NCBI GenBank assembly: GCA_020026155.1
Contig: JAHHQX010000002.1
Location: 1-64,000, forward strand
Length of the DNA: 64,000 nt
Origin: Actinobacillus sp.
GTDB lineage: Bacteria; Pseudomonadota; Gammaproteobacteria; Enterobacterales; Pasteurellaceae
Reading direction: 5' to 3'
This document shows positions 18,519-28,688 of the stretch, in pieces (positions within the stretch are counted from its first letter, which is position 1; the number at the start of each line of letters is the position of its first letter). The translations under genes and the position numbers were made by a program. Under the pieces are notes generated by a model, which saw only the letters and a program-made list of their open reading frames with translations, made no database searches and was not told where the DNA came from.

Positions 18519-19751
18519 TTATTTATTAAAATTAATGAGTGATTTACCGTAATCCATTTTTGACAAGTCGAAATAACTTGCAATGGTTTGTCCAACATCA
18601 GCAAATGTATCACATTTACCTAAAAATTCTTTTGGTACATTTGCACCGTAGATAAGCACAGGGATATATTCACGCGTATGATCCGTTCCTTTCCAGGTCG
18701 GATCGCAACCATGGTCAGCAACAAAAATAATCATATCATCTTCAGTCACTTCTTTTAAAAGCTCAGGCAGACGACTATCGAAATATTCCAATGCTTCTGC
18801 ATACCCAGCGACATTACGGCGATGACCATAATCGGAATCAAAGTTTACAAAATTTGTGAAGACAATGGTATCGCTACCCGCTTTTTTCATTTCAGCAATC
18901 GTTTTATCAAAAAGTTCTGGAATCCCCGTTCCTTTTACTTTCTGAGTAATGCCAGTATGGGCATAAATATCAGCAATTTTACCAATACTTACCACTTCAC
19001 CATTTTTCTCTTCAACTAATTTTTGTAATACTGTTTTTGCGGGTGGTTCAATTGAATAATCGCGACGATTTCCCGTACGACTAAATTCGCCTGATTTTGA
19101 TCCAATAAATGGGCGAGCGATAACGCGTCCAATATTATAATCAGCCAGTTCTTCCCTTACAATTTGACAAAGTTCATACAATTTATCTAAGCCATAAGTT
19201 TCTTCATGGCAGGCAATTTGAAACACCGAATCGGCAGAAGTATAAAAAATGGGTTTGCCCGTTTTCATATGTTCTTCGCCTAGTTCATCAAGAATAGCTG
19301 TCCCAGACGCATGACAATTACCTAAATAACCCGGAATACCTGCTTTTTTTACAATGTCTTCCAATAATTCAGGTGGAAAACTATTTTCATGTTGTGGGAA
19401 ATAGCCCCAGTCAAATAAAACTGGTACACCTGCAATTTCCCAATGGCCAGATGGTGTATCTTTACCAGATGAAATCTCTTGCGCATAGGTATAACCACCA
19501 ACAAGGGTTGGATTTGGATTAAAGCCAGCAGGCAACATCCCCGATGCTTTTTCTGCGGCAAGTCCTAAACCTAGTTTTTCAAAATTTGGTAAACGTAACG
19601 GCCCCTGACGATTGCTGTTATCAGCACGCCCTTCGGCACATTCAAGCGCGATATGCCCAAGCGTATTCGCGCCTTCATCCCCAAATTTTGCTGCATCAGC
19701 GGCTGCGCCGATACCAAAAGAGTCGAGCATCATGATAAATACACGTTTCAT
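18519..19751 (-). CDS. deoB: Phosphopentomutase DeoB
   Basis: Interconverts (deoxy)ribose-1-phosphate and -5-phosphate. The 410-aa protein is an alkaline-phosphatase-superfamily metalloenzyme with an N-terminal metal site ([11 protein letters not shown]) and C-terminal [15 protein letters not shown]. The start is set at MKRVFIMML, preceded by AAGGAG, 18 codons inside the longest frame. It forms an operon with deoD. The nupC gene upstream is separated by a hairpin but belongs to the same nucleoside-use block. deoA and deoC are not here. Confidence 0.95.
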   Translation of the reverse strand: MKRVFIMMLDSFGIGAAADAAKFGDEGANTLGHIALECAEGRADNSNRQGPLRLPNFEKLGLGLAAEKASGMLPAGFNPNPTLVGGYTYAQEISSGKDTPSGHWEIAGVPVLFDWGYFPQHENSFPPELLEDIVKKAGIPGYLGNCHASGTAILDELGEEHMKTGKPIFYTSADSVFQIACHEETYGLDKLYELCQIVREELADYNIGRVIARPFIGSKSGEFSRTGNRRDYSIEPPAKTVLQKLVEEKNGEVVSIGKIADIYAHTGITQKVKGTGIPELFDKTIAEMKKAGSDTIVFTNFVNFDSDYGHRRNVAGYAEALEYFDSRLPELLKEVTEDDMIIFVADHGCDPTWKGTDHTREYIPVLIYGANVPKEFLGKCDTFADVGQTIASYFDLSKMDYGKSLINFNK

Positions 19752-19797
19752 TTCATACTCCTTAATTTTTAAACAGTCATAACCTGTTTTAAGCAAG

Positions 19798-19821
19798 CAC
19801 ACCACGAAAAATCGTGGTGTG
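19798..19821 (-). terminator. Hairpin between nupC (first copy) and deoB
   Basis: The stem CACACCACGA/TCGTGGTGTG has a short AT loop. It could terminate or partly attenuate transcription from nupC into deoBD. No long T run follows on the minus strand. Confidence 0.55.
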
Positions 19822-19869
19822 TTCTAATGTAATACTACAATTTTTTATTTTAATCGTAAGTGATGAGAA

Positions 19870-21129
19870 TTATAAAACCGCACCACTAATTCCAATAAAT
19901 AAACCTGCAATGGTTGCACTCATAAGGTTTGCTAAAGAACCAGCAAGTACAGCTCTTAAACCTAAACGCGCAATATCACCGCGACGACTTGGTGCCATAC
20001 CGCCTAAGCCACCAATCAAAATAGCAATTGAACTAAAGTTTGCGAAGCCACAAAGCGCAAAGGTAACAATTGCTTTAGTTTTATCACTTAGGTGGACTGC
20101 CGCATCTGTTGCAAGATATGGTGCAAATTCTAAGTATCCAACGAACTCATTGATTGCGAGTTTCGTACCAATCATTTGACCAGCAATTGCCGCGTCATGC
20201 CATGGCACACCGATAATCCATGCAAGTGGACGGAATACATAACCGAAAATAAGACCTAATGAAAGTTGTGGATAATTGATCCAGCCACCAATAGTCCCTA
20301 ATAACCCATTAATAAGCGCAATTAATGCAACGAAAGCAATTAACATCGCACCCACGTTTAAAGCAAGCTGCATACCAGTTGATGCGCCCGCTGCGGCAGA
20401 ATCAAGGATATTCGCTGGTTTTTCTTCATCAATTACTGCCATATCATCACTGAATTTTTCAGTTTGAGGAACAATAATTTTTGCAAATAATAAACCTGCT
20501 GGTGCAGCCATGAATGATGCTGCAATTAAGTAAGTAAGCGGTACGCCCATACCTGCATAACCTGCAAGTACAGATCCAGCAATTGAAGCTAATCCCCCAA
20601 CCATTACGGCAAATAACTCAGACTCTGTCATTTTTGAAATAAATGGCTTAACAATAAGTGGTGCTTCTGTTTGTCCTACAAAAATATTCGCTGCTGCAGA
20701 CATAGATTCAGCACGTGAAGTACCTAATGCTTTTTGTAATCCACCACCAATAATTCTGATGAAGAATTGCATAACGCCCATGTAATAAAGTACAGAAATA
20801 AGAGAAGAGAAAAAGATAATAATTGATAATACGTTTACAGCGAAGATGAAACCGACAGACCCCATAGATCCATCTTTTTTCGGTGCTACACTACCGAATA
20901 GGAAACGAATACCTTCGTAACCATAGTCAATAACAGCTTGAACACCATCTGCAAGCATTTTTAAAAATTCGCGACCTGCAGGTACATAAAGAATAAATGC
21001 CCCAATTAAAATTTGAATTGCTAACGCACCAAATACTGTACGTGCGCTGATAGCTTTTCTATTTGTAGAGAATAAATAAGCAATAAACATCAGTACAAAT
21101 ATACCAATGATACTAATTAATGAACCCAT
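19870..21129 (-). CDS. nupC: Concentrative nucleoside transporter NupC (copy A)
   Basis: Inner-membrane CNT-family symporter that imports nucleosides. The 419 residues are mostly membrane helices, with the family motifs [22 protein letters not shown] and [19 protein letters not shown] split over the middle of the protein. It lies upstream of deoB-deoD, so imported nucleosides feed straight into phosphorolysis. A close paralogue lies immediately upstream (21351-22610), a tandem duplication. The variable stretch near 230-240 distinguishes the copies. Confidence 0.93.
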   Translation of the reverse strand: MGSLISIIGIFVLMFIAYLFSTNRKAISARTVFGALAIQILIGAFILYVPAGREFLKMLADGVQAVIDYGYEGIRFLFGSVAPKKDGSMGSVGFIFAVNVLSIIIFFSSLISVLYYMGVMQFFIRIIGGGLQKALGTSRAESMSAAANIFVGQTEAPLIVKPFISKMTESELFAVMVGGLASIAGSVLAGYAGMGVPLTYLIAASFMAAPAGLLFAKIIVPQTEKFSDDMAVIDEEKPANILDSAAAGASTGMQLALNVGAMLIAFVALIALINGLLGTIGGWINYPQLSLGLIFGYVFRPLAWIIGVPWHDAAIAGQMIGTKLAINEFVGYLEFAPYLATDAAVHLSDKTKAIVTFALCGFANFSSIAILIGGLGGMAPSRRGDIARLGLRAVLAGSLANLMSATIAGLFIGISGAVL

Positions 21130-21287
21130 AATGTTACCTTGTTAAAAACAGAATCTGAAATCACGATCAAAACCTTTTGATCACTGTCCAAATTTTAGAA
21201 GTTTTATTTTTAAAAATCCGTTTCAAGTTTCTATTTTTTGACACAGATCTCGCTTTTCATCTTTTTTAGCTCAAAAATAAAACAAAA

Positions 21288-21331
21288 AAAGAAAAGATAC
21301 GATATACAAAGAACCATATCTTTTCTTTAAC
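21288..21331 (-). terminator. Terminator of second nupC copy
   Basis: The long stem AAAGAAAAGATA/TATCTTTTCTTT has a T-rich tail on the minus strand. It lies about 20 bases beyond the upstream nupC copy, so the two copies probably have separate transcripts. Confidence 0.75.
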
Positions 21332-21350
21332 CCAAAGAGAGTATTTTTAA

Positions 21351-22610
21351 CTATAAAACGGCACCACCGATTCCAATAAAGAAGCCTGCAATCGTTGCGC
21401 TCATTAAATTTGCAAGCGAAGCAGCTAATACCGCTTTAATCCCTAAGCGTGCAATATCACCACGACGACTTGGAGCCATTCCGCCAAGACCACCGATTAA
21501 TACGGCAATTGAGCTGAAGTTAGCAAAACCACATAAGGCAAAAGTAACAATCGCTTTCGTTTTATCACTTAAATGCATTGGCGCATCTGGTGTTAAATAT
21601 GGTGAAAATTCTAGGTATCCAACAAATTCATTGATAGCCAATTTAGTTCCGATCATTTGACCTGCTACAGCTGACTCATGCCATGGTACCCCAATAATCC
21701 ATGCAAGTGGACGGAATACCCAGCCAAAGATTAAACCTAAAGAAAGGTTTGGATAATGAATCCAACTACCAATTTCACCTAATAAACCATTTACTAACGC
21801 AATTAAAGCAACGAATGCAATTAACATCGCTCCCACATTCATTGCTAAATGCATACCTGCCGATGCCCCAGTTGCTGCGGCATCTAGTACATTAGCTGGG
21901 CTTTCTGCTTCATCAGTATCTAATTCATCACTAAACGATTGAGTTTGTGGAACAACGATTTTTGCAAATAATAAACCTGCTGGTGCAGCCATAAAAGCAG
22001 CCGCAATTAAATAGGTAAGTGGGACGCCCATGCCTGCATAACCGGCCAATACGGAACCTGCAATCGATGCCATTCCCCCTACCATGACAGCGAATAATTC
22101 TGATTCGGTCATTCTTGAAATATAGGGTTTAATAACAAGAGGTGCCTCAGTTTGGCTTACAAAAATATTCGCCGCAGCAGACATAGATTCCGCACGAGAT
22201 GTCCCTAATGCCTTCTGCAAAGATCCACCGAGTAATTTAATAATGAATTGCATCACACCAAGGTGATATAAAACGGAAATTAATGCGGAGAAGAAAATGA
22301 TGACACACAAGACGTTTACGGCAAAAATAAAGCCGACGGAGCCAAGACTACCATCGGCTTTTGGGGCAAGCCCACCGAATAGGAAGCGAATCCCATCATA
22401 ACCATAATCAATAATTGTCTGAATAAAATCAGCAGCCCCTTTTAGAAAATCACGACCTGCGGGAACATATAAGATAAGCGCACCGATAGCAATTTGAATG
22501 AAAAAAGCACCGAAAACGGTTCGATAATTAATAGCTTTACGATTTGAAGATAAGAGAAATGCAATGGCGAGTAGTACGAACATACCCACAATACTAATCA
22601 AAGTTCCCAT
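21351..22610 (-). CDS. nupC: Concentrative nucleoside transporter NupC (copy B)
   Basis: Paralogue of the adjacent copy with nearly the same length (419 aa) and very similar sequence over the full length. Both keep [16 protein letters not shown] and the C-terminal [15 protein letters not shown] segment. The start is the ATG at 22610 with AAGGAT upstream, not the TTG two codons earlier. The pair may differ in substrate range or regulation, as NupC/NupX do in enterics. That is inference, because both keep the family motifs. Confidence 0.93.
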   Translation of the reverse strand: MGTLISIVGMFVLLAIAFLLSSNRKAINYRTVFGAFFIQIAIGALILYVPAGRDFLKGAADFIQTIIDYGYDGIRFLFGGLAPKADGSLGSVGFIFAVNVLCVIIFFSALISVLYHLGVMQFIIKLLGGSLQKALGTSRAESMSAAANIFVSQTEAPLVIKPYISRMTESELFAVMVGGMASIAGSVLAGYAGMGVPLTYLIAAAFMAAPAGLLFAKIVVPQTQSFSDELDTDEAESPANVLDAAATGASAGMHLAMNVGAMLIAFVALIALVNGLLGEIGSWIHYPNLSLGLIFGWVFRPLAWIIGVPWHESAVAGQMIGTKLAINEFVGYLEFSPYLTPDAPMHLSDKTKAIVTFALCGFANFSSIAVLIGGLGGMAPSRRGDIARLGIKAVLAASLANLMSATIAGFFIGIGGAVL

Positions 22611-22616
22611 AAACAA

Positions 22617-22905
22617 ATGATATCCTTAAAATTGAACAATAATTAATGAAGATTGATTAATACTGTAATTAATCCGCAGAATTATATGTTTTTCGTCATC
22701 ATAAGCCAACTATTTTTTAGTTTTTTTAAAATCTATATAAAAAATATCTTATGCGTCTATTTAAGCAAAGAAGATTTTTTAGACGGCAATTTTCTATTTT
22801 ATTGGTTAATCTCTAGATTATATGGTAGGTTACTTAGCTATTTTTAGGATAAAAAAGGTCATTATTATTACAGAAATCATCTTACTAAGAGTTTAAGGAG
22901 AAAAT
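22617..22905. other. Intergenic region between nupC copy B and gltS
   Basis: About 290 bases of AT-rich DNA between divergent genes. It must hold both promoters. I see no hairpin, repeat copy or convincing small gene. A 64-codon frame inside it has AT-driven composition and no ribosome-binding site. Confidence 0.6.
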
Positions 22906-24114
22906 ATGTCTTTTGATGGTTATCAAACCGTCGCACTTTCGTGTTTAGTGTTATTGTTTGGATATTTTTTAGTAAAACGCATTCCTTTCTTAAATCAATA
23001 TAACATTCCAGAGCCTGTTGCAGGTGGTTTTATCGTCGCCTTAATTCTTACCGTTGTCCATTATATCTGGGGAATCAGCTTTCAATTTGATGCCACACTA
23101 CAACGTACCATGATGCTCGTGTTCTTCAGCTCTATTGGTCTTAGTGCAAACTTTGCACGCCTTATCCAAGGTGGAAAGCCTCTCGTTATATTTTTATTTG
23201 CTGCTTTTGGATTGATCCTATTACAAAATGCACTTGGGGTTAGCTCAGCGATGTTATTTGGTTTAGATCCAGCGTATGGTCTAATTGCAGGCTCTATGAC
23301 TCTCACGGGCGGTCACGGAACTGGCGCTGCTTGGGCCGATACCTTAATGCGCAACTTCCACATCCAAGGTGGCTTAGAATTAGCGATGGCATGTGCAACT
23401 TTTGGTTTAGTTGCAGGTGGCGTTATCGGGGGACCTGTAGCAAGTTATCTTTTAAAACGTCTTCATCGCCACAAAGTGAAAGAAGATGATAATGTAGACG
23501 ATGTAAAAGAAATTTTTGAAAAGCCAGAATTACGCCGTAAAGTAAATACCCGCTCCGTGATTGAAACCGTTGCTATGCTTTCAGTTTGTTTATGGGTAGG
23601 GCAATCGTTAGAAAAATTTACCCACGATACTGCGTTCCAATTACCAACTTTCGTTTGGTGTCTTTTCACTGGTGTTTTAATTCGTAACTTCTTGACACAT
23701 GCGATGAAATTTAAAGCTGCTGAATCGACAATCGATTTATTAGGTTCTGTGGGGCTTTCCTTATTTCTTGCCGTGGCGCTAATGTCATTGAAACTATGGC
23801 AATTAACAAATCTTGCTTTACCTATTTTCGCAATTCTTGCCCTCCAAGTTATTTTAATGGCAGCGTATGCAATTTTTATTACCTATCGCGCAATGGGTAG
23901 CGATTATGATGCTGTCGTATTGAGTGCGGGGCACTGTGGTTTTGGTTTAGGGGCGACCCCTACCGCAGTTGCCAATATGCAGGCAATTACCGATCATTAT
24001 GGACCAAGTCATAAAGCCTTCCTCATTGTGCCAATGGTAGGAGCATTCTTTATCGACTTGTTAAATACAGTGGCATTAAAAATTTTCTTGGCCATCGTTA
24101 CCTTCCTACATTGA
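22906..24114 (+). CDS. gltS: Sodium/glutamate symporter GltS
   Basis: Inner-membrane Na+-coupled glutamate importer of the ESS family, 402 aa. It shows two inverted halves of helices, with glycine-rich re-entrant loops TLTGGHGTGAAWA (about 130-142) and the equivalent SAGHCGFGLGATPTA near 345. A hydrophilic central loop lies at about 190-215. The ATG is preceded by AAGGAG. The gene is monocistronic. Confidence 0.94.
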   Translation: MSFDGYQTVALSCLVLLFGYFLVKRIPFLNQYNIPEPVAGGFIVALILTVVHYIWGISFQFDATLQRTMMLVFFSSIGLSANFARLIQGGKPLVIFLFAAFGLILLQNALGVSSAMLFGLDPAYGLIAGSMTLTGGHGTGAAWADTLMRNFHIQGGLELAMACATFGLVAGGVIGGPVASYLLKRLHRHKVKEDDNVDDVKEIFEKPELRRKVNTRSVIETVAMLSVCLWVGQSLEKFTHDTAFQLPTFVWCLFTGVLIRNFLTHAMKFKAAESTIDLLGSVGLSLFLAVALMSLKLWQLTNLALPIFAILALQVILMAAYAIFITYRAMGSDYDAVVLSAGHCGFGLGATPTAVANMQAITDHYGPSHKAFLIVPMVGAFFIDLLNTVALKIFLAIVTFLH

Positions 24115-24207
24115 TCTTATATAAAGGTAAGGGACACCTTACCTTTTCTTTTTCCCTACTTTCTTTCCCCCTCCCCTTCTCCTTGTTTCGAAACCAAAAT
24201 TTTCTTC

Positions 24208-24232
24208 ACGCCCCAATTTTCGTAAAAATTTA
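24208..24232 (+). repeat. Dispersed repeat, single half-site (copy 6)
   Basis: ACGCCCCAATTTTCGTAAAA followed by ATTTA, an exact match to the family with no facing partner. It lies between gltS and trmB, about 85 bases upstream of the trmB start. Confidence 0.85.
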
Positions 24233-24316
24233 TATTATTTATCTCTAAAAGATTGTGCGTTGCTTTTTAGTTTAAACCCCTTATAATCTTGCCTTTTTAT
24301 ATAATGAACATTTCTT

Positions 24317-25066
24317 ATGCAAGATAATCAAATGAATTTAGCTGATCAAAAACGCAAAACGGTTGAAACCGTAGAACTCACCGAAGACGGACGTTATAAA
24401 CGTAAAGTTCGTAGTTTTACCCTAAGAACAGGTCGTTTTAGCGAATACCAACGTAACATGATGAATAATCACTGGGGTGAATTTGGTTTAGATTTCCAAG
24501 AATCACTCTTTGACTTCAATGCTATTTTTGGTAACGACAATCCTGTTATCCTTGAAATCGGTTTTGGTATGGGTAAATCCCTAGTTGAAATGGCTATCGC
24601 TAATCCTGATAAAAACTATATTGGCATCGAAGTTCATACACCAGGTGTTGGGGCGTGTATTGCTCTTGCGGTTGAAAAAGAAGTAAAAAATCTACGCGTA
24701 ATTTGTCATGATGCAGTAGAAATTCTAAACTATTGTATTCCAAATGAAAGCTTGAGTGGGTTACAACTCTTTTTCCCTGATCCATGGCATAAAGCACGTC
24801 ATCATAAACGTCGCATCGTACAACCCGCATTCCTAACACTTGTGCTAAGCAAACTTAAACAAGGCGGTTTTGTTCACTTTGCCACCGACTGGGAAAACTA
24901 CGCAGAACATATGCTGGAAGTCCTCCAAGCAGAGAAAGGGTTAACCAACACTTCTGCCACTAATGATTACATCCCTCGCCCTGACTTCCGTCCTTTAACA
25001 AAATTTGAAGAACGTGGTCATCGTCTGGGGCATGGCGTGTGGGATTTGTATTTTACAAAAATTTAA
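24317..25066 (+). CDS. trmB: tRNA (guanine46-N7)-methyltransferase TrmB
   Basis: Methylates G46 in the variable loop of many tRNAs using SAM. The 249-aa protein has a SAM-binding segment [14 protein letters not shown] (about 76-90), the family motif [14 protein letters not shown] (about 155-168) and C-terminal [17 protein letters not shown]. An ATG a few codons in could also serve as the start. yggL follows after 54 bases, an association also seen in enterics. Confidence 0.95.
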   Translation: MQDNQMNLADQKRKTVETVELTEDGRYKRKVRSFTLRTGRFSEYQRNMMNNHWGEFGLDFQESLFDFNAIFGNDNPVILEIGFGMGKSLVEMAIANPDKNYIGIEVHTPGVGACIALAVEKEVKNLRVICHDAVEILNYCIPNESLSGLQLFFPDPWHKARHHKRRIVQPAFLTLVLSKLKQGGFVHFATDWENYAEHMLEVLQAEKGLTNTSATNDYIPRPDFRPLTKFEERGHRLGHGVWDLYFTKI

Positions 25067-25120
25067 GCTACGCTAACACAAAGTAAAGCTTGTCTAATCG
25101 TTATTTATAAGGAGAAAAAA

Positions 25121-25456
25121 ATGGCGACTCGTAATAGAAGACAACGTAAAAAAATGCATCTTGCTGAATTTGAAGAATTAGGTTTTTTAGTGAAATGGCA
25201 ATTTCCTGAAAATACGCCTATCGATCAAATTGACAGCGTAGTAGATCGTTTTATTGCAGAAGTTATCCAACCTAACGGTTTGGCTTATGAAGGAAGCGGT
25301 TATTTAAATTGGGAAGGGCTCGTTTGCCTAGAAAAAATCGGCAAATGTGACGAAAGCCAACGTGAACTTGTTAAAAACTGGCTAGAAACGAATGGATTAC
25401 AACAAGTTGAAGTCAGCGAACTTTTTGATATTTGGTGGGCATACCCAACTAAATAA
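25121..25456 (+). CDS. yggL: YggL family protein (DUF469)
   Basis: A 111-residue protein with the family's basic N-terminus (NRRQRKKMHLAEFEELGF) and C-terminal LFDIWWAYP. E. coli YggL has been linked to the 50S ribosome, but no firm function is established. AAGGAG precedes the start. It is probably co-transcribed with trmB and is followed by a clear terminator. Confidence 0.88.
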   Translation: MATRNRRQRKKMHLAEFEELGFLVKWQFPENTPIDQIDSVVDRFIAEVIQPNGLAYEGSGYLNWEGLVCLEKIGKCDESQRELVKNWLETNGLQQVEVSELFDIWWAYPTK

Positions 25457-25462
25457 TGTGCT

Positions 25463-25489
25463 AAAAGCGATGGAATACCATCGCTTTTA
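25463..25489 (+). terminator. trmB-yggL terminator
   Basis: The stem AAAAGCGATGG/CCATCGCTTTT has a short loop and a following T-rich stretch. Confidence 0.85.
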
Positions 25490-25633
25490 TTTTTTCTTCC
25501 TACTTGAAATTTTGCTAATTTTTCAGCCACTTTCACAAAAGTTTTTCCAGAAATCTTGACGCTCTTACTATTACGGCGTAACATTCCGACGATTTAAGCA
25601 ATATAAGGATAAGCCCGTTGGACAGTCACAGTC

Positions 25634-25725
25634 GATACCAAATCATATTTTCTTGATCTCTCGCCATTTTTATACTTATCGGCGAGAATCGCAGATAAGT
25701 AGCCCTTGCCTACTCGTCAGGTATC
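25634..25725 (+). ncRNA. Structured 5' leader of corA, putative cis-regulatory RNA
   Basis: Between the yggL terminator and corA lie about 320 non-coding bases. Inside them three helices can form a three-way junction: a closing helix GATACC/GGTATC (25634-25639 with 25720-25725), a 10-bp helix with one bulge GAT-C-TCTCGCC/GGCGAGAATC, and a small hairpin AGTAG/CTACT. A further hairpin CCAC/GTGG lies at 25746-25758. In Salmonella the corA leader is Mg2+-responsive through a short ORF and Rho. This one could act similarly. I do not recognise it as a known riboswitch class. Confidence 0.5.
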
Positions 25726-25807
25726 TTTAAAATTTTTCATTAATCCACTTTATGTGGTGAAATCTTTGCTGTTCCGCTTGTTTATACTTCAACAAGAGAC
25801 AACAAAT

Positions 25808-26758
25808 ATGATAAATGCTTTTGCTATTGAAAATGATCGCCTCGTTCATATTGATGAAACTGCCTGCAAAGATCTTAATCAAGCGATTTGGATCGATTTG
25901 ATCGCCCCAACGCCCGATGAGCGTAAGTTACTTCGCGATAACTTAAAGCAAAGCCTTGCAACTTTTCTTGAACTCGAAGATATCGAGGCGTCTGCACGTT
26001 TCTTTGAAGATGAAGACGGGTTGCACCTCCACTCCTTTTTCTATTGCGAAGACGAAAATGACTATGCGGATTTAGCCAGTGTGGCATTCACCCTACGTGA
26101 TGGGCGTCTATTTACCTTGCGTGATCGTGAACTTCCTGCTTTCCGCCTTTATCGAATGCGTTCTCGTAGCCAACGCCTTGCTGAATGCAATGCTTATGAG
26201 GTATTGCTCGATCTTCTCGAAACTAAAATCGAACAACTCGCAGATGTGATCGAAAATGTTTATGCCGATCTTGAAAAATTAAGCCATGTTATTCTTGACG
26301 GCAAACAAGGGGAAGAATTTGATGAAGCGCTTGCTACCCTAACAGAACAAGAAGATACGAGTTCAAAAGTACGTCTTTGTTTGATGGATACTCAACGTGC
26401 TCTCAGTTTCCTTGTCCGTAAAACCCGTTTACCGGCGACCCAATTAGAACAAGCACGCGAAATCTTACGAGATATTGAATCATTACAACCGCATAATGAA
26501 TCCCTATTCCAAAAAGTAAACTTCTTACTTCAAGCGGCAATGGGTTTTATCAATATCGAACAAAACCGTATTATCAAAATCTTCTCAGTGGTATCCGTCA
26601 TTTTCTTACCGCCGACACTTGTTGCATCAAACTATGGTATGAACTTCAGTTTTATGCCAGAATTACACATGAAATATGGCTATCCGCTAGCGCTCGTTCT
26701 TATGGCTTTAGCGGCATTCGCACCATATTGGTATTTCAAACGTAAAGGATGGTTATAA
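25808..26758 (+). CDS. corA: Magnesium/cobalt transporter CorA
   Basis: Homopentameric inner-membrane channel for Mg2+ (and Co2+, Ni2+). The 316-aa length equals the E. coli protein. A long cytoplasmic funnel is followed by two C-terminal helices separated by the selectivity motif YGMNF (about 277-281), ending in FKRKGWL. The start at [10 protein letters not shown] is preceded by AAGAGAC. The longest frame, from a TTG 34 codons upstream, runs into the structured leader and is rejected. Its stop overlaps the yggT start (TAATG), implying coupling. Confidence 0.95.
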   Translation: MINAFAIENDRLVHIDETACKDLNQAIWIDLIAPTPDERKLLRDNLKQSLATFLELEDIEASARFFEDEDGLHLHSFFYCEDENDYADLASVAFTLRDGRLFTLRDRELPAFRLYRMRSRSQRLAECNAYEVLLDLLETKIEQLADVIENVYADLEKLSHVILDGKQGEEFDEALATLTEQEDTSSKVRLCLMDTQRALSFLVRKTRLPATQLEQAREILRDIESLQPHNESLFQKVNFLLQAAMGFINIEQNRIIKIFSVVSVIFLPPTLVASNYGMNFSFMPELHMKYGYPLALVLMALAAFAPYWYFKRKGWL

Positions 26759-27303
26759 TGCAAGCATTTCAATTTTTATTTAGTACCGTTATTGGTGCAT
26801 TAAGCGTTATTTTTATATTACGAATGTGGTTCCAATATTGCCAAGTTGATTTTTATAATCCTATTTCACAATCACTTGCTAAATTTACGAATCCTGTAAT
26901 TAAGCCACTAAGTAAATTCATTCCAACTGTAAAACATATTAACTTAGCGGCACTTTTTGTAGTGTTTGTATTAGGTTTTATTAAAGTACCTCTACTCAGC
27001 TTGAGCTTTATGCCAAGTGAAGTACTCGCTTATGTACTAATTGGTTTTTTACATATTCTTAGTGTTGCTGGTGAAACCCTATTATATGTACTCTTTTTCG
27101 CAGCCATCTTAAGCTGGTTTAACCGTACACCTAATCCATTGCAATATATTTTATACCAATTAACTGAACCTGTTTTAAAACCGATTCGCCGCATTCTCCC
27201 GAGCACAGGCATGATCGATTTTTCCCCTATGGTTCTTGCATTTATTTTATTATTTATCGATCAACTATTTAATCAATATGTTCCATATTGGTTTTTGGCG
27301 TAA
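26758..27303 (+). CDS. yggT: YggT family membrane protein
   Basis: A 181-residue integral membrane protein with two YGGT repeats, each a helix-loop-helix unit. The family's PNPL/NPVIKPLSKFIP and EPVLKPIRRILP segments appear at the start of the second helices. Its role is undefined; in E. coli it is associated with osmotic-shock survival and envelope function. The start overlaps the corA stop (TAATG), so it is co-translated with corA. In many bacteria yggT lies directly upstream of yggU, as here. Confidence 0.88.
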   Translation: MQAFQFLFSTVIGALSVIFILRMWFQYCQVDFYNPISQSLAKFTNPVIKPLSKFIPTVKHINLAALFVVFVLGFIKVPLLSLSFMPSEVLAYVLIGFLHILSVAGETLLYVLFFAAILSWFNRTPNPLQYILYQLTEPVLKPIRRILPSTGMIDFSPMVLAFILLFIDQLFNQYVPYWFLA

Positions 27304-27309
27304 TTTATC

Positions 27310-27336
27310 ACGCCTCAATTTTCGGAAAAATTTATG
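27310..27336 (+). repeat. Dispersed repeat, single half-site at yggU start (copy 7)
   Basis: ACGCCTCAATTTTCGG followed by AAAAATTTATG. The final ATG of the element is the apparent yggU start codon, so the repeat contributes the translation start. It also replaces a normal ribosome-binding site there. Confidence 0.8.
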
Positions 27337-27645
27337 CCCCCAATTTATTTACAAGAAGGCGATTTACATATTCGCCTTTTTTTACAACCCAAAGCCAGTA
27401 AAGATCAATTTGTGGGTATCCACAATGATGAACTTAAAATTACTATTACCGCACCACCTATTGACGGTAAAGCGAACGAACATCTGATTAAATTTTTAAG
27501 TAAGAGTTTCCGCGTTCCAAAAAGCGCAGTGATTTTAGAAAAAGGAGAGTTAAGCCGCCATAAATATATTCGCGTTCAAAGCCCTAAACAGTTACCAGAA
27601 ACCATTCAAAACTTACTTTCTGATTTTAATCAAAAAATGGCATAA
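27334..27645 (+). CDS. yggU: YggU family protein (DUF167)
   Basis: A 103-residue cytosolic protein of unknown function with the family core [20 protein letters not shown] (about 38-57). It follows yggT after 30 bases. No Shine-Dalgarno sequence is visible because the repeat half-site fills the upstream region. Translation may depend on coupling to yggT. Confidence 0.87.
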   Translation: MPPIYLQEGDLHIRLFLQPKASKDQFVGIHNDELKITITAPPIDGKANEHLIKFLSKSFRVPKSAVILEKGELSRHKYIRVQSPKQLPETIQNLLSDFNQKMA

Positions 27646-27742
27646 AATTAGGTGCTTAACGCGAAAAACTGCTCTTAAAGCGATCAAAAATTTGCTATAA
27701 TCAGCCCAGATTTTTTTAATAACTTACAATGGAGATCATACT

Positions 27743-28510
27743 ATGGCACGTCGTCCTTTAGTTATGGGTAACTGGAAATTAAATGGTACTAAAAGATTTA
27801 CTAAAGAACTTGTTACCGAACTTAAAGCAGAACTAGCAGGCGTAGAAGGTTGTGATGTTGCAATCGCTCCCCCTGTGATGTATTTAGCAGAAGCAGAAAT
27901 GGCATTAAATGGTAGTAAAATGGCGTTAGGCTCACAAAATGTTGATATTACTGTAAACGGCGCTTACACGGGTGATATCTCTGCTGAAATGTTAAAAGAT
28001 TTTGGTGTTAAATATGTGATCATTGGTCACTCAGAACGCCGTGCATATCACAAAGAAAGCAATAGTTTTATTGCTGAAAAATTTGCAACACTGAAAAAAT
28101 TTGACATGGTACCTGTGCTTTGTATCGGTGAAACTGCTGAACAAAATGAAAAAGGTGAAACCGAAAGTGTTTGTGCATCTCAAATTGATGCCATCATTGA
28201 TAGCCTTGGCGTAGAAGCTTTAATGGGTGCTGTCATTGCTTATGAGCCAATTTGGGCAATTGGTACTGGCAAATCAGCAACTCCAGCGCAAGCACAAGCC
28301 GTACATAAATTTATCCGTGATCATATCGCACAAAAAGATAAAGCCGTTGCAGAACAAGTTATTCTTCAATACGGTGGTAGTGTGAATGATAAAAACGCAG
28401 CAGAATTATTTGCACAACCAGATATTGATGGTGCATTAGTGGGTGGCGCTTCTCTAAAAGCCCCTGCCTTTGCTGCTATCGTAAAAGCAGCTGCAAAAGC
28501 GAAAAACTAA
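27743..28510 (+). CDS. tpiA: Triosephosphate isomerase
   Basis: Interconverts dihydroxyacetone phosphate and glyceraldehyde-3-phosphate in glycolysis. The 255-aa TIM barrel has Lys12 (NWKLN), catalytic His96 in IIGHSERR, catalytic Glu168 in [11 protein letters not shown], and the phosphate loop GGSV plus [14 protein letters not shown] precedes the start. The gene is monocistronic and followed by two hairpin terminators. Confidence 0.97.
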   Translation: MARRPLVMGNWKLNGTKRFTKELVTELKAELAGVEGCDVAIAPPVMYLAEAEMALNGSKMALGSQNVDITVNGAYTGDISAEMLKDFGVKYVIIGHSERRAYHKESNSFIAEKFATLKKFDMVPVLCIGETAEQNEKGETESVCASQIDAIIDSLGVEALMGAVIAYEPIWAIGTGKSATPAQAQAVHKFIRDHIAQKDKAVAEQVILQYGGSVNDKNAAELFAQPDIDGALVGGASLKAPAFAAIVKAAAKAKN

Positions 28511-28525
28511 TATTTTCTAAAGAAA

Positions 28526-28549
28526 GGCTCAATTTTTTGAGTCTTTTTT
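28526..28549 (+). terminator. tpiA terminator
   Basis: The stem GGCTCAA/TTGAGTC (one G-U pair) with TTTT loop is followed by six T residues. Confidence 0.8.
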
Positions 28550-28611
28550 ATTATTTTTAGAACTTTTTTAGTTTGCATTAGTCTTAATAAGCAGATGCAA
28601 CTTGCAGTTGT

Positions 28612-28617
28612 TATAAT
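28612..28617 (+). promoter_or_regulatory. Possible -10 box upstream of the PRD-like gene
   Basis: A perfect TATAAT lies 77 bases upstream of the 28689 gene and 25 bases before a strong terminator hairpin. No convincing -35 box is seen 17 bases upstream (AAGCAG). Confidence 0.35.
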
Positions 28618-28641
28618 AAAAGTGATTCCTTAGGTATATTG

Positions 28642-28667
28642 CCCTTCTTTCGAGAAGGGTTTTTTTT
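28642..28667 (+). terminator. UUCG-loop terminator just upstream of the PRD-like gene
   Basis: The stem CCCTTCT/AGAAGGG is closed by a TTCG tetraloop, with eight T residues after it: a textbook strong intrinsic terminator. It ends 21 bases before the next start codon, so it is either a second tpiA terminator or an attenuator of the PRD-like gene. Confidence 0.85.
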
Positions 28668-28688
28668 AGGTTTAGTAGGAAGATCGTT

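Noticed and set aside
22653..22847. 64-codon frame between nupC and gltS
   Set aside because: AT-driven composition (Phe, Ile, Tyr, Lys), no ribosome-binding site and no family resemblance.
25706..25807. N-terminal extension of corA by 34 codons from a TTG
   Set aside because: The extension overlaps the folded leader, and CorA at 316 aa from 25808 matches the family exactly with a ribosome-binding site.
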